Shown here: positions 7,732 through 17,675 of the stretch, piece after piece | Position numbering within the stretch: the stretch's first letter is position 1 | Layout of the letters: each line of letters opens with the position of its first letter | Assembly: GCA_937995985.1 (NCBI GenBank) | Contig: CALKIR010000023.1 | Coordinates: 62,001-126,000, forward strand | Length of the DNA: 64,000 bases | Source: an uncultured Alcaligenaceae bacterium | Lineage (GTDB): Bacteria > Pseudomonadota > Gammaproteobacteria > Burkholderiales > Burkholderiaceae_B | Direction of reading: 5' to 3' | Position numbers and translations under genes: made by a program | The notes under the pieces: generated by a model | Databases searched by the model: none | What the model was told of the DNA's origin: nothing | What the model saw: the letters and a program-made list of their open reading frames with translations, nothing else

Positions 7732-10494
7732 TTATTCTATTTGTTGTTTATCCTGATCTGCTCCAATAGCGGTGCTCCAAGTATGGAGTTCGAGATATTT
7801 CCTTAATACATCGTTGACCTGTTGTGCATCTAGTTGCTGTAATTGCTCATCAATGTGAGCAGACCAGCTAAAGTCCCGATCCAGCGCAAGATATTGCATC
7901 CAGGTAAAGGTAATATTTTGATCATTGCTCCGTGCAAGCTCCCTATATCTGAGTAAGGCATGAATGCCACTTTGCACCTCTTCTTGAGAGAATCCATCTA
8001 CTACAGTCGTGGCAATTTCATCATTGATGACTGCTTCGAGACGCTGTGAGTTTTCTGGAGCATGAATCGCATAGATAATCCAGCGTGTCAGCGGATCAAA
8101 GCTAGAGACAGCTAATTGGCTGCGGACATCATAAGAGAGGCCTTCGTTTACGCGAACACGATTCCAAAGCCGAGAGGTTTCGGATTGACCCAGTAAATAA
8201 TTCACTAAATACAAAGGTACATAATCCGCATCGGTATCTTGAATGGGGAATTGTTGTTCGGCGATATAAAAAGCATTGGCCTTATCTGGGGTGTGGATAC
8301 GGAAATGCTGCGTTGCGGTATGCTGAAAGCTCTCAGCAGGGCGTTCATAAGTAGGGGCTTGACGCCATCCCTTAAAGCGCTCAACAAGTGTGTTTTGAAT
8401 GCTTTCGGGGTCAAAAGCTCCTGTGGCAGCAAAGCGAATATTACCTAGGCCATAAAATTGCTGATGAAAATCAACTAATTGTTGACGCTCCAAAGATTCA
8501 GTAGCAGCAATGGCTTCTTCAAAGGTGGGCACATAGCGAATATCATCGTTTGGCCAGTGGTTAAAATGTCGCGCCAGCTCTTGACGAGCAAGGGCCACAG
8601 GCTCGGCCATGGCATTATGAATGCCGGTGATTCGTTGGGCCTTATATTTTTCTAGCTCACGCTCTGGGAAATTCGCTTGCTTTAAGATGTCGATGACTAG
8701 CGCTACTGTTTCATCTAAATGCTCCTGTACGGTAGCAATAGAAACAGTCACACCAGTGGCATTGCCATCAAAGCTCACATTGGCTTGTAGCTCATTAAAT
8801 TTGTCGGAGATTTCTTGACGACTGAGGGTGCTCGTACCCGTATCTAATAAGTGAGCAGTTGCTGCGCCGATGGTGCGCAGTCCTGTGAGCTCTTCTGCAG
8901 TTCCAAAGCGCAGAGCAAGTTGGGCATAGACTCTATTGCCGCGAGTCGGCTTATTGAGTAAGGCAACCTTGATGTGGTTGTGTTCGTCGAGGGTTAAATT
9001 ATCAACGAGCGTAGCCGCATTGATTTGCTCCGGAGTAGGATCAAAACCATCGGTGGTGGCTTGACGCTCTTTGCCTTGATAATCTGCTAGGAGTTCCTGG
9101 GCATTAACTGGCTCAGCGTGAGGGGCGCGCTGGGGATGTTCAGTGGGGATGTATAAACCGTTGGTTCGGTTATCAGGCACAAACCAACGTGTAATGGCTT
9201 CTTGAACTTGTTTTTGCTCAATGTTTTCCACCTGATCGCGAGACCAGAAAAACAGTCGCCAATCGCCAACTGCTGCACTTTCTGATAAGGCCATCGCCAG
9301 CTGGGCTGGATCTGCATAGGCTTGATTCCAAGCGTTGAGCCATTGACTGCGGACTCGTTTTAGTTCCTCTTCGGTAAAGGGGTGGTGACGAATTTCATCT
9401 AAAGTATTATTCATCACTTGCAGGGCCTTTTCTTCACTCATTCCTTCTTGGAGCTCTGCCATAAATAAAGCATAGCCAGGATCTTTCATGCCTGCGGCAA
9501 AGCCAAAGACGCTGGTGCTTAAATCTTGTTCAACCAAAGCTTGGTATAAGCGTCCAGAGGGCGTATCGGCTAGAATGTTGACCCCTAAGCTAATTGGGAT
9601 AAACTCTGGGCTGGCTTCAGCGGGTATATGGTATTGGGCAGCCACAATGGGCGAGCCTCCTTGGCGTTTGACCGTCACCATACGTGGTCCGTCCTGAACG
9701 GGTTCAACGGTATATTCAGGACGTAACGTGCGTTCTGGTTTGGGGATACGAGAAAAAATTTCTTGTATATAGTCGAGGGTTGCTGAGGGGTTAAAGCGTC
9801 CAGCTACAATTAAGACGGCATTATCAGGCTGATAGTACTCCTTATAAAAAGCTCGTAGCTGTTCAACGTCAACTTGTTCTACATCAGAACGCGCTCCAAT
9901 TGTGGACTTACCATAGTTATGCCATTGAAAGGCAGCGGCTTGCATTTTCTGCATGAGTACGCGAAAGGGGCTGTTTTCACCCCGTTCCATTTCATTGCGT
10001 ACCACTGTCATCTCAGCTTCTAGTTCTTCTTTGGAGATAGTGGCATTGACCATGACATCGGCTTGCCAGCTGAGGTACCAGCGCAGGGTATCTTCATCAG
10101 CAGCAAAGGTGGCAAAGTAATTGGTTCTATCAGCAGAGGTGGTGCCGTTGGCAGCCAGTCCCCGTTTAGAAAACTCAGCCAGAGCATTGGGCATACTTGG
10201 CGTACCACGAAAGAGCATATGCTCTAAAAGGTGGGCCATACCTGTTTGCCCATAATTCTCGTGTCGAGAGCCCACGAGATAGGTCATATTGACAGTGGTA
10301 TTAGAACGGGATTCATCAGGCGCCAAAATAACACGCAACCCATTATCTAAACGGTATTCACTCACCCCTTCAACGCTTGCAACAGCTTGCAGGGGGGGAG
10401 TGTGTGTGGTCGCGTGTGCCTGTTGCAAGGACAGGCCCAAGGTGATGCCTATCATCACGGCAAGGGACAAATAAAAACGCAATCTCGAACTCAT
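7732..10494 (-). CDS. M16 family zinc metallopeptidase (two-repeat form), exported
   Basis: This is a 920-residue pitrilysin-like protease. An N-terminal signal peptide (hydrophobic stretch about residues 8-24, then AHA) suggests a periplasmic location. The inverted zinc motif HLLEH is at residues 88-92, and the distal ligand glutamate E168 falls at the expected spacing. The second half repeats the M16 fold without an active site, as is usual for fused forms. Substrates are unknown. Its start lies 20 bp after the VWA gene on the same strand, so moxR, VWA and M16 probably form one operon. A GAGGT Shine-Dalgarno precedes the ATG. Confidence 0.92.
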   Translation of the reverse strand: MSSRLRFYLSLAVMIGITLGLSLQQAHATTHTPPLQAVASVEGVSEYRLDNGLRVILAPDESRSNTTVNMTYLVGSRHENYGQTGMAHLLEHMLFRGTPSMPNALAEFSKRGLAANGTTSADRTNYFATFAADEDTLRWYLSWQADVMVNATISKEELEAEMTVVRNEMERGENSPFRVLMQKMQAAAFQWHNYGKSTIGARSDVEQVDVEQLRAFYKEYYQPDNAVLIVAGRFNPSATLDYIQEIFSRIPKPERTLRPEYTVEPVQDGPRMVTVKRQGGSPIVAAQYHIPAEASPEFIPISLGVNILADTPSGRLYQALVEQDLSTSVFGFAAGMKDPGYALFMAELQEGMSEEKALQVMNNTLDEIRHHPFTEEELKRVRSQWLNAWNQAYADPAQLAMALSESAAVGDWRLFFWSRDQVENIEQKQVQEAITRWFVPDNRTNGLYIPTEHPQRAPHAEPVNAQELLADYQGKERQATTDGFDPTPEQINAATLVDNLTLDEHNHIKVALLNKPTRGNRVYAQLALRFGTAEELTGLRTIGAATAHLLDTGTSTLSRQEISDKFNELQANVSFDGNATGVTVSIATVQEHLDETVALVIDILKQANFPERELEKYKAQRITGIHNAMAEPVALARQELARHFNHWPNDDIRYVPTFEEAIAATESLERQQLVDFHQQFYGLGNIRFAATGAFDPESIQNTLVERFKGWRQAPTYERPAESFQHTATQHFRIHTPDKANAFYIAEQQFPIQDTDADYVPLYLVNYLLGQSETSRLWNRVRVNEGLSYDVRSQLAVSSFDPLTRWIIYAIHAPENSQRLEAVINDEIATTVVDGFSQEEVQSGIHALLRYRELARSNDQNITFTWMQYLALDRDFSWSAHIDEQLQQLDAQQVNDVLRKYLELHTWSTAIGADQDKQQIE

Positions 10495-10514
10495 GGCTGT
10501 GTTACCTCATTTAA

Positions 10515-11687
10515 TTACTTAGCCAAATATCGCATGGCAGATTCTATGCCGCTGACATGTACGCCATACATTCGATCCTCCATAATTTGGCGAATCATAT
10601 GTATAGATTGATGTCGGGGCCAATGGCGCTCAGGTTGGGGGTTAAGCCATACCGCTTTAGGCCATTGCTGCACAATACGTCCTAACCATGTCGCACCAGT
10701 TTCTTCGTTGTAATGCTCAACGGAGCCACCAGGAATAGCAATTTCGTAGGGACTCATGGTGGCATCACCTACGATAATCAGGCGCCAATCCTCATTATAG
10801 GTGCGTAACACTTCCCATGTGCTAATGCGGTTATCACCACGGCGATGATTCTGTGTCCATAAATATTCATAGGGACAGTTATGAAAATACAAGGCCTCTA
10901 GATGTTTGAATTCAGAACGTGCAGCAGCAAACAGCTCTTGGACAATAAAGATATGATCATCCATGCTCCCGCCTACATCTAAAAGCATCAGCACTTTGAT
11001 GGCATTACGCCTTTCAGGGCGCATTTGGATATTAAGTAAGCCTCCTTTTTGAGCAGTTTGGCGGATGGTGCCAGAGAGATCAAATTCTGTGGCCGCTCCT
11101 TCACGTACAAAGCGACGAAGGTGGCGCAAAGCAATTTTAAAATTGCGTGATCCTAAGGCCTCATGGTCATCATAGTCGCGGTATTGGCGCCGCTCCCACA
11201 CTTTGACTGCGGTTCGATGCCCTGCAGACGGGCCGCCAATGCGAATCCCTTCGGGGTGATAGCCGCCATGGCCAAAAGGGGAGGTGCCCCCTGTACCTAT
11301 CCAGCGGTTGCCTCCTGCATGGCGTTCAGTTTGTTCTGCTAGGCGCTCTTTGAAGAGCTCCATTAGTTTTTCCCACCCATGTTTTTCAATGGCTGCTTTT
11401 TCTTCATCACTCAGGTGACGCTCAAAGTCTTTGATGAGCCATTCCATGGGAATTTCTTTGGGATCAGGAAGCTGAGCTTCTATAGCGTTGTAATAGCTAC
11501 TAAAGGCTCGGTCAAAGCGATCGTATAGGCGCTCATCTTTAATCAAGCACATACGTGCACATAGGTAAAACTCATCGATAGATAGGGGGGGTGCACTACT
11601 ACTGAGTATACGCAGTAGAGTCAAAAACTCCTGTATCGAAACATTGAGTTGATGAGCACGTAAGTGATAAAAAAAGTCAATAAACAT
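10515..11687 (-). CDS. VWA domain protein (CoxE-like), MoxR partner
   Basis: The 390-residue protein has a C-terminal von Willebrand factor A domain. Its metal-ion site reads DVGGSMD (residues 237-243); the first Ser of the classical DxSxS motif is Gly, and I believe this is normal in this subfamily. A Gly-rich stretch (RWIGTGGTSPFGHGGYHP, residues 128-145) precedes the domain. Such proteins act with MoxR AAA ATPases in maturation or metal insertion of partner complexes. It begins 5 bp after the moxR gene and is followed 20 bp later by the M16 protease. No signal peptide is seen, so it is probably cytoplasmic. The client is unknown. Confidence 0.9.
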   Translation of the reverse strand: MFIDFFYHLRAHQLNVSIQEFLTLLRILSSSAPPLSIDEFYLCARMCLIKDERLYDRFDRAFSSYYNAIEAQLPDPKEIPMEWLIKDFERHLSDEEKAAIEKHGWEKLMELFKERLAEQTERHAGGNRWIGTGGTSPFGHGGYHPEGIRIGGPSAGHRTAVKVWERRQYRDYDDHEALGSRNFKIALRHLRRFVREGAATEFDLSGTIRQTAQKGGLLNIQMRPERRNAIKVLMLLDVGGSMDDHIFIVQELFAAARSEFKHLEALYFHNCPYEYLWTQNHRRGDNRISTWEVLRTYNEDWRLIIVGDATMSPYEIAIPGGSVEHYNEETGATWLGRIVQQWPKAVWLNPQPERHWPRHQSIHMIRQIMEDRMYGVHVSGIESAMRYLAK

Positions 11688-11692
11688 AGAGC

Positions 11693-12568
11693 TTAACGAC
11701 CAAACCTAGATTGACCATAATTTGCCAACCGTTGCAGTAAGCTCAGGTCTTGTTCATTTTTAATTAGGGCTCCAACCATCTGTGGCAGACTCCCATTGAC
11801 GGCCTCGATCTCTGTAGCAGTACTTTGGGCGCTGATTAACAGCTGTAACCAATCTAAAAACTCTGAGGTGGAGGGCTTTTTCTTAAGACCAGGAGTATCC
11901 CTCAAGGCATAAAAGGTTTTGAGGGCCGCTTCAAGCACATCTCTTTTGATATTTGGAAAGTGCACATGCACAATTTCCTTCATAGTTTCTGGCTCAGGGA
12001 AATCTATATAGTGAAAGAAGCAGCGTCGTAAAAAGGCATCGGGCAGCTCTTTTTCATTATTTGAGGTAATGATGATGAGGGGGCGATGGCGTGCAGAAAT
12101 GGTTTGTTGCGTTTCATAGACATTGAATTCCATCTTGTCTAATTCTTGTAGCAAATCATTAGGAAACTCAATGTCTGCTTTGTCTATTTCGTCAATTAAT
12201 ACTACAGTGGGTTCAGCAGATTCAAAGGCTTGCCATAATACCCCTTTGACAATGTAGTTACTAATATCATGGACCCGTTCATCGCCCAGTTGAGAATCGC
12301 GCAGTCTGGAAACCGCATCATATTCATAAAGACCTTGGCGCGCCTCTGTGGTTGATTTGATATGCCACTGTAACAGGGGGCGTTTGAGGGCAGCGGCCAC
12401 TTCTTGGGCGAGTAAGGTTTTTCCTGTACCAGGCTCGCCTTTGATCAATAAAGGGCGCTGCAAAGTGAGGGCTGCATTAACAGCCATGCGTAATTCATCG
12501 GTCGCCACATAGCGATCCGTGCCCGTGAACGATGGTGCGGTAGCAGAATGCATAGATTGTACAGACAT
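11693..12568 (-). CDS. MoxR family AAA+ ATPase
   Basis: The 291-residue AAA+ ATPase has Walker A GEPGTGKT at residues 44-51 and Walker B VVLIDEID at 122-129. The sensor-1-like ITSNNEKELPDAFLRRCFF follows. MoxR proteins act as chaperones for assembling or activating enzyme complexes, usually with a VWA protein encoded alongside, as here. The start is uncertain: ATG 12568 and an in-frame ATG five codons later are both possible, and neither has a clear ribosome-binding site. It is the first gene of the moxR-VWA-M16 set. Confidence 0.93.
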   Translation of the reverse strand: MSVQSMHSATAPSFTGTDRYVATDELRMAVNAALTLQRPLLIKGEPGTGKTLLAQEVAAALKRPLLQWHIKSTTEARQGLYEYDAVSRLRDSQLGDERVHDISNYIVKGVLWQAFESAEPTVVLIDEIDKADIEFPNDLLQELDKMEFNVYETQQTISARHRPLIIITSNNEKELPDAFLRRCFFHYIDFPEPETMKEIVHVHFPNIKRDVLEAALKTFYALRDTPGLKKKPSTSEFLDWLQLLISAQSTATEIEAVNGSLPQMVGALIKNEQDLSLLQRLANYGQSRFGR

Positions 12569-12665
12569 AGACAGATAATAAACCTATTTAAAATACAGCG
12601 AACAGTGTTACAAACTTAAATAATATGAATAGCGTTGTGTGGCGATTAGAAGGGCTCAAAAAGTC

Positions 12666-13088
12666 TTAACCAGCATGACGATGGATAAGCTCTAGATAGC
12701 GTTCATTATCTAGAGGTTTGCCAAGACGCTGAGCCTCCCAGACAATTTCACCTAAGGCTTCCATAATTCGGTGCTGGGCTTCGTGGGCATCGCAGCGTTT
12801 GAGTAGTCGTTGATAAGCAGGTCGAATTCCTGGAGGCTGGTTCACAGACAGCTGTTCCTGTATGGCTAGATGCATTGACAGGTGTAAAAAGGGATTGGTT
12901 TGCCCTTGCTCAATGGTAAAGTCCTGTTGAAGGGCATGGGGCTGTGAGAGGAGTTCATGGTATTCAGGGTGCCATGTGATAATTTCAGCAGCCATTTGCT
13001 CGATGGGGGTTAATACTTGCTGTGAGCGATGCTTGCTCCAGGTATCGATGAAAAATTGTCGGACTTGTTCGCGTGAGGGACTAAACAT
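12666..13088 (-). CDS. DUF1841 family protein
   Basis: This 140-residue protein is of unknown function. The N-terminus MFSPSREQVRQFFIDTWSKH and the following LTPIEQMAAEIITWHPEYH match what I remember of DUF1841 proteins, which are common in beta- and gammaproteobacteria. The start at 13088 is preferred because homologues begin there; an upstream 23-codon extension is AT-rich and looks non-coding. No signal peptide, membrane segment or catalytic motif is visible. It lies 97 bp upstream of moxR on the same strand and is divergent from icd. Confidence 0.8.
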   Translation of the reverse strand: MFSPSREQVRQFFIDTWSKHRSQQVLTPIEQMAAEIITWHPEYHELLSQPHALQQDFTIEQGQTNPFLHLSMHLAIQEQLSVNQPPGIRPAYQRLLKRCDAHEAQHRIMEALGEIVWEAQRLGKPLDNERYLELIHRHAG

Positions 13089-13361
13089 ATATATTAGGAT
13101 CCAAAGGATCATTATATTAGTCAAGGATGGGGTAACCCCAAAAGTTTGATTCCTCAATTATGCCTGATTTGTACGGAGAGTTGGTCTGAATCGCAGCGAA
13201 AAGGAATGCATAATGGGCTAAAATGAGTGAAGTCTGCTGTTTTTGCTTTTCGTTCTGCCCATTTTTGGATACACTCTTATACAAGACTTCAGACACAAAG
13301 CAGGCTAACCCAGTCGTGCTTTATTTTTCGTATTCATTTTCGCAGCACTTTTGGAGCGTTC

Positions 13362-14618
13362 ATGTCTTACCAGCATATTAAAGTCCCTGCCGAGGGCCAA
13401 AAGATTACGGTCAACGCGGATAATTCTCTCAACGTCCCCGATAATCCAATTATCCCCTTTATCGAGGGTGATGGCATTGGTGTAGATATTACACCCGTCA
13501 TGAAAAAAGTCGTTGACGCTGCAGTAGAAAAGGCATACGGGGGCAAGCGTAAAATCCACTGGATGGAGGTCTATGCCGGAGAAAAATCTCTCAAGGTCTA
13601 TGGCCCTGACGTCTGGTTGCCCGAAGAGACCCTTGAGGCAGTCAAAGACTATGTTGTTTCTATCAAAGGACCACTTACCACACCTGTTGGAGGAGGGATC
13701 CGTTCTCTAAACGTAGCGTTGCGTCAGCAGCTTGATTTATATGTTTGCTTGCGTCCCGTACGTTACTTTCAGGGCACGCCTTCTCCAGTACGTGAGCCAG
13801 AAAAGACCAATATGGTTATCTTCCGTGAAAACTCCGAAGATATCTATGCTGGCGTTGAGTTCGAGGCTCAAAGCGCTGAGGCTAAAAAGCTTATTGACTT
13901 CTTGCGCAATGAGTTACACGTAGATAAGATTCGCTTCCCTGAAACCTCTGGCATTGGTGTCAAACCTGTTTCTAGTGAAGGGACCAAGCGCTTAGTCCGC
14001 AAGGCTATTCAGTACGCCATCGATAATGACCGTTCCTCGGTTACTTTAGTGCACAAAGGTAATATCATGAAGTTTACCGAAGGTGCGTTCCGTGACTGGG
14101 GATATGAGTTGGCACGCGAAGAGTTCGGTGCAGAGTTGATCGATGGGGGACCATGGTGCAAGTTTAAAAACCCCAAGACTGGGCGCGAAATTGTGATCAA
14201 GGACTCCATTGCGGATGCGTTCTTACAGCAGATTCTCTTGCGTCCAGCAGAGTATGATGTGATAGCAACGCTGAACCTAAATGGTGACTATATCTCTGAT
14301 GCATTAGCAGCTCAGGTAGGAGGTATTGGTATTGCTCCTGGGGCCAACTTATCTGATGCAGTAGGGATGTTTGAAGCCACACACGGTACTGCACCTAAGT
14401 ACGCTGGCAAGGACTATGTCAACCCTGGTTCATTAATTTTGTCAGCTGAGATGATGCTCCGTCATATGGGGTGGACCGAGGCTGCCGATCTCATCATTAG
14501 CAGCATGGAAAAGGCCATCTTATCCAAGCGAGTCACTTATGACTTTGCGCGCCTCATGGAAGGTGCTCATCAGGTGTCTTGCTCTGGTTTCGGTGAGGTC
14601 ATGATTGAAAATATGTAA
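13362..14618 (+). CDS. icd: Isocitrate dehydrogenase (NADP+)
   Basis: This TCA-cycle enzyme oxidatively decarboxylates isocitrate to 2-oxoglutarate. It has 418 residues, like the homodimeric E. coli Icd. The isocitrate-binding motif GIRSLNVALRQ (with the phosphorylatable Ser in E. coli) is followed by YVCLRPVRYF and the ENSEDIYAGVE stretch. The C-terminal half has LNLNGDYISDALAAQVGG and GTAPKYAGKD. ATG 13362 has GGAG at 13353-13356; an upstream in-frame extension of 45 codons is rejected. It is monocistronic, followed directly by a strong terminator. Confidence 0.98.
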   Translation: MSYQHIKVPAEGQKITVNADNSLNVPDNPIIPFIEGDGIGVDITPVMKKVVDAAVEKAYGGKRKIHWMEVYAGEKSLKVYGPDVWLPEETLEAVKDYVVSIKGPLTTPVGGGIRSLNVALRQQLDLYVCLRPVRYFQGTPSPVREPEKTNMVIFRENSEDIYAGVEFEAQSAEAKKLIDFLRNELHVDKIRFPETSGIGVKPVSSEGTKRLVRKAIQYAIDNDRSSVTLVHKGNIMKFTEGAFRDWGYELAREEFGAELIDGGPWCKFKNPKTGREIVIKDSIADAFLQQILLRPAEYDVIATLNLNGDYISDALAAQVGGIGIAPGANLSDAVGMFEATHGTAPKYAGKDYVNPGSLILSAEMMLRHMGWTEAADLIISSMEKAILSKRVTYDFARLMEGAHQVSCSGFGEVMIENM

Positions 14619-14639
14619 TTCCGAGCACAGATAGGTCAA

Positions 14640-14671
14640 ACAGCCAGCCTTAGTAGGCTGGCTGTTTTTTT
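14640..14671 (+). terminator. Rho-independent terminator of icd
   Basis: ACAGCCAGCC (14640-14649) pairs perfectly with GGCTGGCTGT (14656-14665) across a TTAGTA loop and is followed by seven Ts. It overlaps the last codon of the convergent gene at 14670. Confidence 0.93.
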
Positions 14672-16745
14672 ATGGGCGACCTAGGGCTTGTGAGCGAATG
14701 CGCCAGTCACTCCATGCGTAGCAGGCCGCTGTTCGTCGAGCTTGGGCCAATAGCTCTGGGCCAGGAGATTCTGTAGGATAAAGCTCTCCCTCTTGCCATA
14801 CCAAAAAAGTAGGCTTCAAAGGGTTCACTACCGCACCGACATCGCTAAGACTAAGGGCATTATTGTTGTAGCTTAAGGCAAAAGGGGGATAAGGAGGAGC
14901 AGAGGAAAATAAATTGCGTCCGGCTGAGTTAGGCACAGTTGCGGCTGACAAACTATGGGCCCATAATGTTGGGAAAATATCCTGATGGCTGATCCACTGC
15001 TGGTATGCAGTATAGTCAGGTTGTGTGAGGCGGTATTGTTCAGGGATGTAAAACCAGATAGGCACTCCGTATTTATGTTGCAGTTGAGCATTACCTGAGT
15101 AATTAAAGATCGTACGATTAGGATGATCACCGGTGGCGGCAATAATGCTTTTTCTTATAAGGTCCGTCTGCTCTAGTTGGTTTAGAAACCCTCCTAGAGC
15201 ATGGTTTGCATATTGATAGGTTTCTAGAATGCTCCGTGTGACGGCTTCAGCACTGGCACTGTCTTTTTGAATGGTATCCAGATTTAATGGCAAAGGAGTA
15301 TAGGTATGCGGCACCCGGTGAGGAGGATGGTTGGTTACGGAGAGCATAAATAAAAAAACTTTTTCGCCTTGTGCTTCTGCTTGTTCTAGTAGGTCTAGGG
15401 CATAAAGAAACATCCATTCGTCGTCCACCCCCCAAGTATGGGTTTCAGCCTGTGGGAATTTATCTTTGATAGAAATCGCATCATGAATTTCATCAAAGCC
15501 TTGGGTGAGTAGGGTTGGATCAAGCTGGCGCCATGCACGCGGCCCAGCTGTTAAAAAGATGGTTTTATAGCCGTTCTTTTTATAAGGGAGTACACGGCTG
15601 CTTTCATAGGTTTTATAGCCATGGTTGCTTTGCATGAGCGGGCTAATGGGAGAGTCTAAGAGCAACGCCTCTAGAGTAGGATAAGTTCCATTTTGCGCAG
15701 CAAGAGAGAATGGGAAATAGTCTCCTTTGTCATACAGCCAAGGACGCAAATGACCCAATAAATCCGTTTCCTCTGGGTCATCATAATTGAGCAAGTGGCT
15801 CCCCCAGCTTTCCATTAAGGCAACAATGACATGAGGGGGATGAGTGGCAGCTTGAGGGTGCTCAGGCAGTGTTGTGAATAAATAATCAGAGAGGGATTCG
15901 TGCTGATTAGAGTGAATCAGGCCACATTCTTGAGCTGCCTGTTGCCAGTGCGCAAAGCCGACTTGATTGAGGATTAAATGGGGATCAGTGCCAATCATGT
16001 CTAGGCGACGCTCCTTATAGGCGAGCTGTAAGGCATGGGCTCCACTGGGTACGAGCTGGTTGTAAAAACTATGCTTAGAAACATTAATATGCTGGCTGCG
16101 TAGGGGAAAGGTACCCAAACTGCCCCGACCTAAGCCGATTAAAAGCACAATGCTAAGAGTAACTGCGGTCCACTGGCGCCAGTTGTTTTGCGGGCGCGCA
16201 GGAAGCTTTTCTATTTTGAGAGCAATAGTAATTTGCAGTGCAGTCCAAGTAAATAATAAAAAAAGCAAAGAAAGGACTGGAAAATCAGACCACACCGTTT
16301 TGATGATGGCTTCAGTATCATCTTCCTGTAAGCCAAAGATTAAACTATTAATGGGGCCTTGGTAAAAAGCAAAATAATAGTGGTTGATAATACTGAGCAG
16401 ATTAACTGAAAGCAGAAAAAGCGTACTATACACCCAGAACGAGCGTCTAAATAGCTGCCAGAAAAAATGATTGGCAGTATAAAAGAATACACTGAATAGG
16501 AGCCATGGCCCGAGTAGGACACTGAGGTGTTTGAGATCAAAGCGCAGTCCAAGCCATAAGCTATGAGCCAGGTCTCGTAAATCGATGGGCAGTGAAGCTG
16601 GGCGATAAGAGAAAAATAGCAAGCCACGCGCGATGAAAAGTCCCAGTATTGTTAAAGCAAAGATACTCCAAAAAGCTCTAAACCATTGTTGCCAACGCAA
16701 GGAGAAAGAGGGATTGCTCATGGTGATTGTATAAAGGGCAGTCAT
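14670..16745 (-). CDS. LTA-synthase-like membrane sulfatase / phosphoglycerol transferase family
   Basis: The 691-residue protein has about five N-terminal membrane segments (within residues 15-205) followed by a large sulfatase-fold domain outside the inner membrane. Motifs include ALMESWGSH (metal-binding Glu), QNGTYPTLEALLL (likely catalytic Thr) and AATGDHPNRT (metal-binding Asp-His). In Gram-negatives such LtaS relatives make or transfer glycerol-phosphate or phosphoethanolamine groups onto glycans or lipids; the substrate cannot be inferred here. ATG 16745 has AGGG close upstream; an alternative ATG eight codons in (MSNPSFSL) is possible. It is convergent with icd. Confidence 0.85.
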   Translation of the reverse strand: MTALYTITMSNPSFSLRWQQWFRAFWSIFALTILGLFIARGLLFFSYRPASLPIDLRDLAHSLWLGLRFDLKHLSVLLGPWLLFSVFFYTANHFFWQLFRRSFWVYSTLFLLSVNLLSIINHYYFAFYQGPINSLIFGLQEDDTEAIIKTVWSDFPVLSLLFLLFTWTALQITIALKIEKLPARPQNNWRQWTAVTLSIVLLIGLGRGSLGTFPLRSQHINVSKHSFYNQLVPSGAHALQLAYKERRLDMIGTDPHLILNQVGFAHWQQAAQECGLIHSNQHESLSDYLFTTLPEHPQAATHPPHVIVALMESWGSHLLNYDDPEETDLLGHLRPWLYDKGDYFPFSLAAQNGTYPTLEALLLDSPISPLMQSNHGYKTYESSRVLPYKKNGYKTIFLTAGPRAWRQLDPTLLTQGFDEIHDAISIKDKFPQAETHTWGVDDEWMFLYALDLLEQAEAQGEKVFLFMLSVTNHPPHRVPHTYTPLPLNLDTIQKDSASAEAVTRSILETYQYANHALGGFLNQLEQTDLIRKSIIAATGDHPNRTIFNYSGNAQLQHKYGVPIWFYIPEQYRLTQPDYTAYQQWISHQDIFPTLWAHSLSAATVPNSAGRNLFSSAPPYPPFALSYNNNALSLSDVGAVVNPLKPTFLVWQEGELYPTESPGPELLAQARRTAACYAWSDWRIRSQALGRP

Positions 16746-16903
16746 GCCCTTTTGTAACGGTCATTGAAAATGTTTATCGTTCAGGTCAATGAACAAGTAA
16801 AGAGGTACAATAAAAGGACTAAATATTAACTGAAGGGCCCAGGTTTCACCAGCTTGTATTGCTGAGCAATGTGGGCTTTTAAACTGAATCATAAGGGGGT
16901 AAT

Positions 16904-17650
16904 ATGACCAAAAAAATAGCATTAGTAACTGGTGCTGGGTCAGGTATTGGGCGAGCTACGGCCATTGCTTTGGCAGAAGCTGGCTATCATGTGGTGTTGA
17001 CAGGGCGCACCCAACATACATTGGATGAAACACATTCCTTGTGTCCTTTGGGGATGAGTGTGGTTCATCGCTGTGACGTTAGTGCCGCAGGTCAAGTTAA
17101 AAACCTCTTTGATTTTATCAAAGAGGAATACGGACGATTAGACTTATTATTTAATAATGCAGGCATTGGTCATGCTGAGGTTGATATTGATGAGTTAGAG
17201 ATAGAGGCTTGGCAAGAAATAGTGAATATCAATTTAAATGGTTCTTTTTATTGTGCACGCGAAGCATTTAAATTGATGAAAAAACAGCGACCTCAAGGGG
17301 GGCGGATTATTAATAATGGTTCCATTTCCGCCTATGCCCCACGCCCCAAATCGATAGGCTACACCACAACTAAGCATGCTATTTCAGGACTGACTAAAAG
17401 TTTATCTTTGGATGGACGGCCTTATGATATTGTGTGCTCACAGATTGATATTGGTAATGCAGCCACTCAAATAACCAAAGAGAGTGCTACGGGCCGTTTG
17501 CAGCCAGATGGACAAATACGTCCCGAGCCTACTATTGATGTCGCAGATGTAGCTCAAGCTGTGGTGTATATGGCCAATCAGCCATTGAGCATTAACGTGC
17601 TCTCGATGACCATTATGGCTAACAAAATGCCTTATATTGGGCGTGGCTAA
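16904..17650 (+). CDS. Short-chain dehydrogenase/reductase (SDR)
   Basis: This is a 248-residue classical SDR. The cofactor motif TGAGSGIG is at residues 9-16, NNAG at 84-87, the catalytic Ser at 140 (NNGSIS), and Tyr153/Lys157 (YTTTK). The basic residue in TGRT after the second strand suggests NADP preference, weakly. A strong Shine-Dalgarno (AAGGGGGT) precedes the ATG. It starts the AT-rich catabolic block and faces the 2-hydroxyacid dehydrogenase gene tail to tail. The substrate is unknown; a small hydroxy compound handled by the neighbouring pathway is a guess from context. Confidence 0.9.
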   Translation: MTKKIALVTGAGSGIGRATAIALAEAGYHVVLTGRTQHTLDETHSLCPLGMSVVHRCDVSAAGQVKNLFDFIKEEYGRLDLLFNNAGIGHAEVDIDELEIEAWQEIVNINLNGSFYCAREAFKLMKKQRPQGGRIINNGSISAYAPRPKSIGYTTTKHAISGLTKSLSLDGRPYDIVCSQIDIGNAATQITKESATGRLQPDGQIRPEPTIDVADVAQAVVYMANQPLSINVLSMTIMANKMPYIGRG

Positions 17651-17675
17651 GCCCCCTGAGAGCAGGGGGGAGTAA

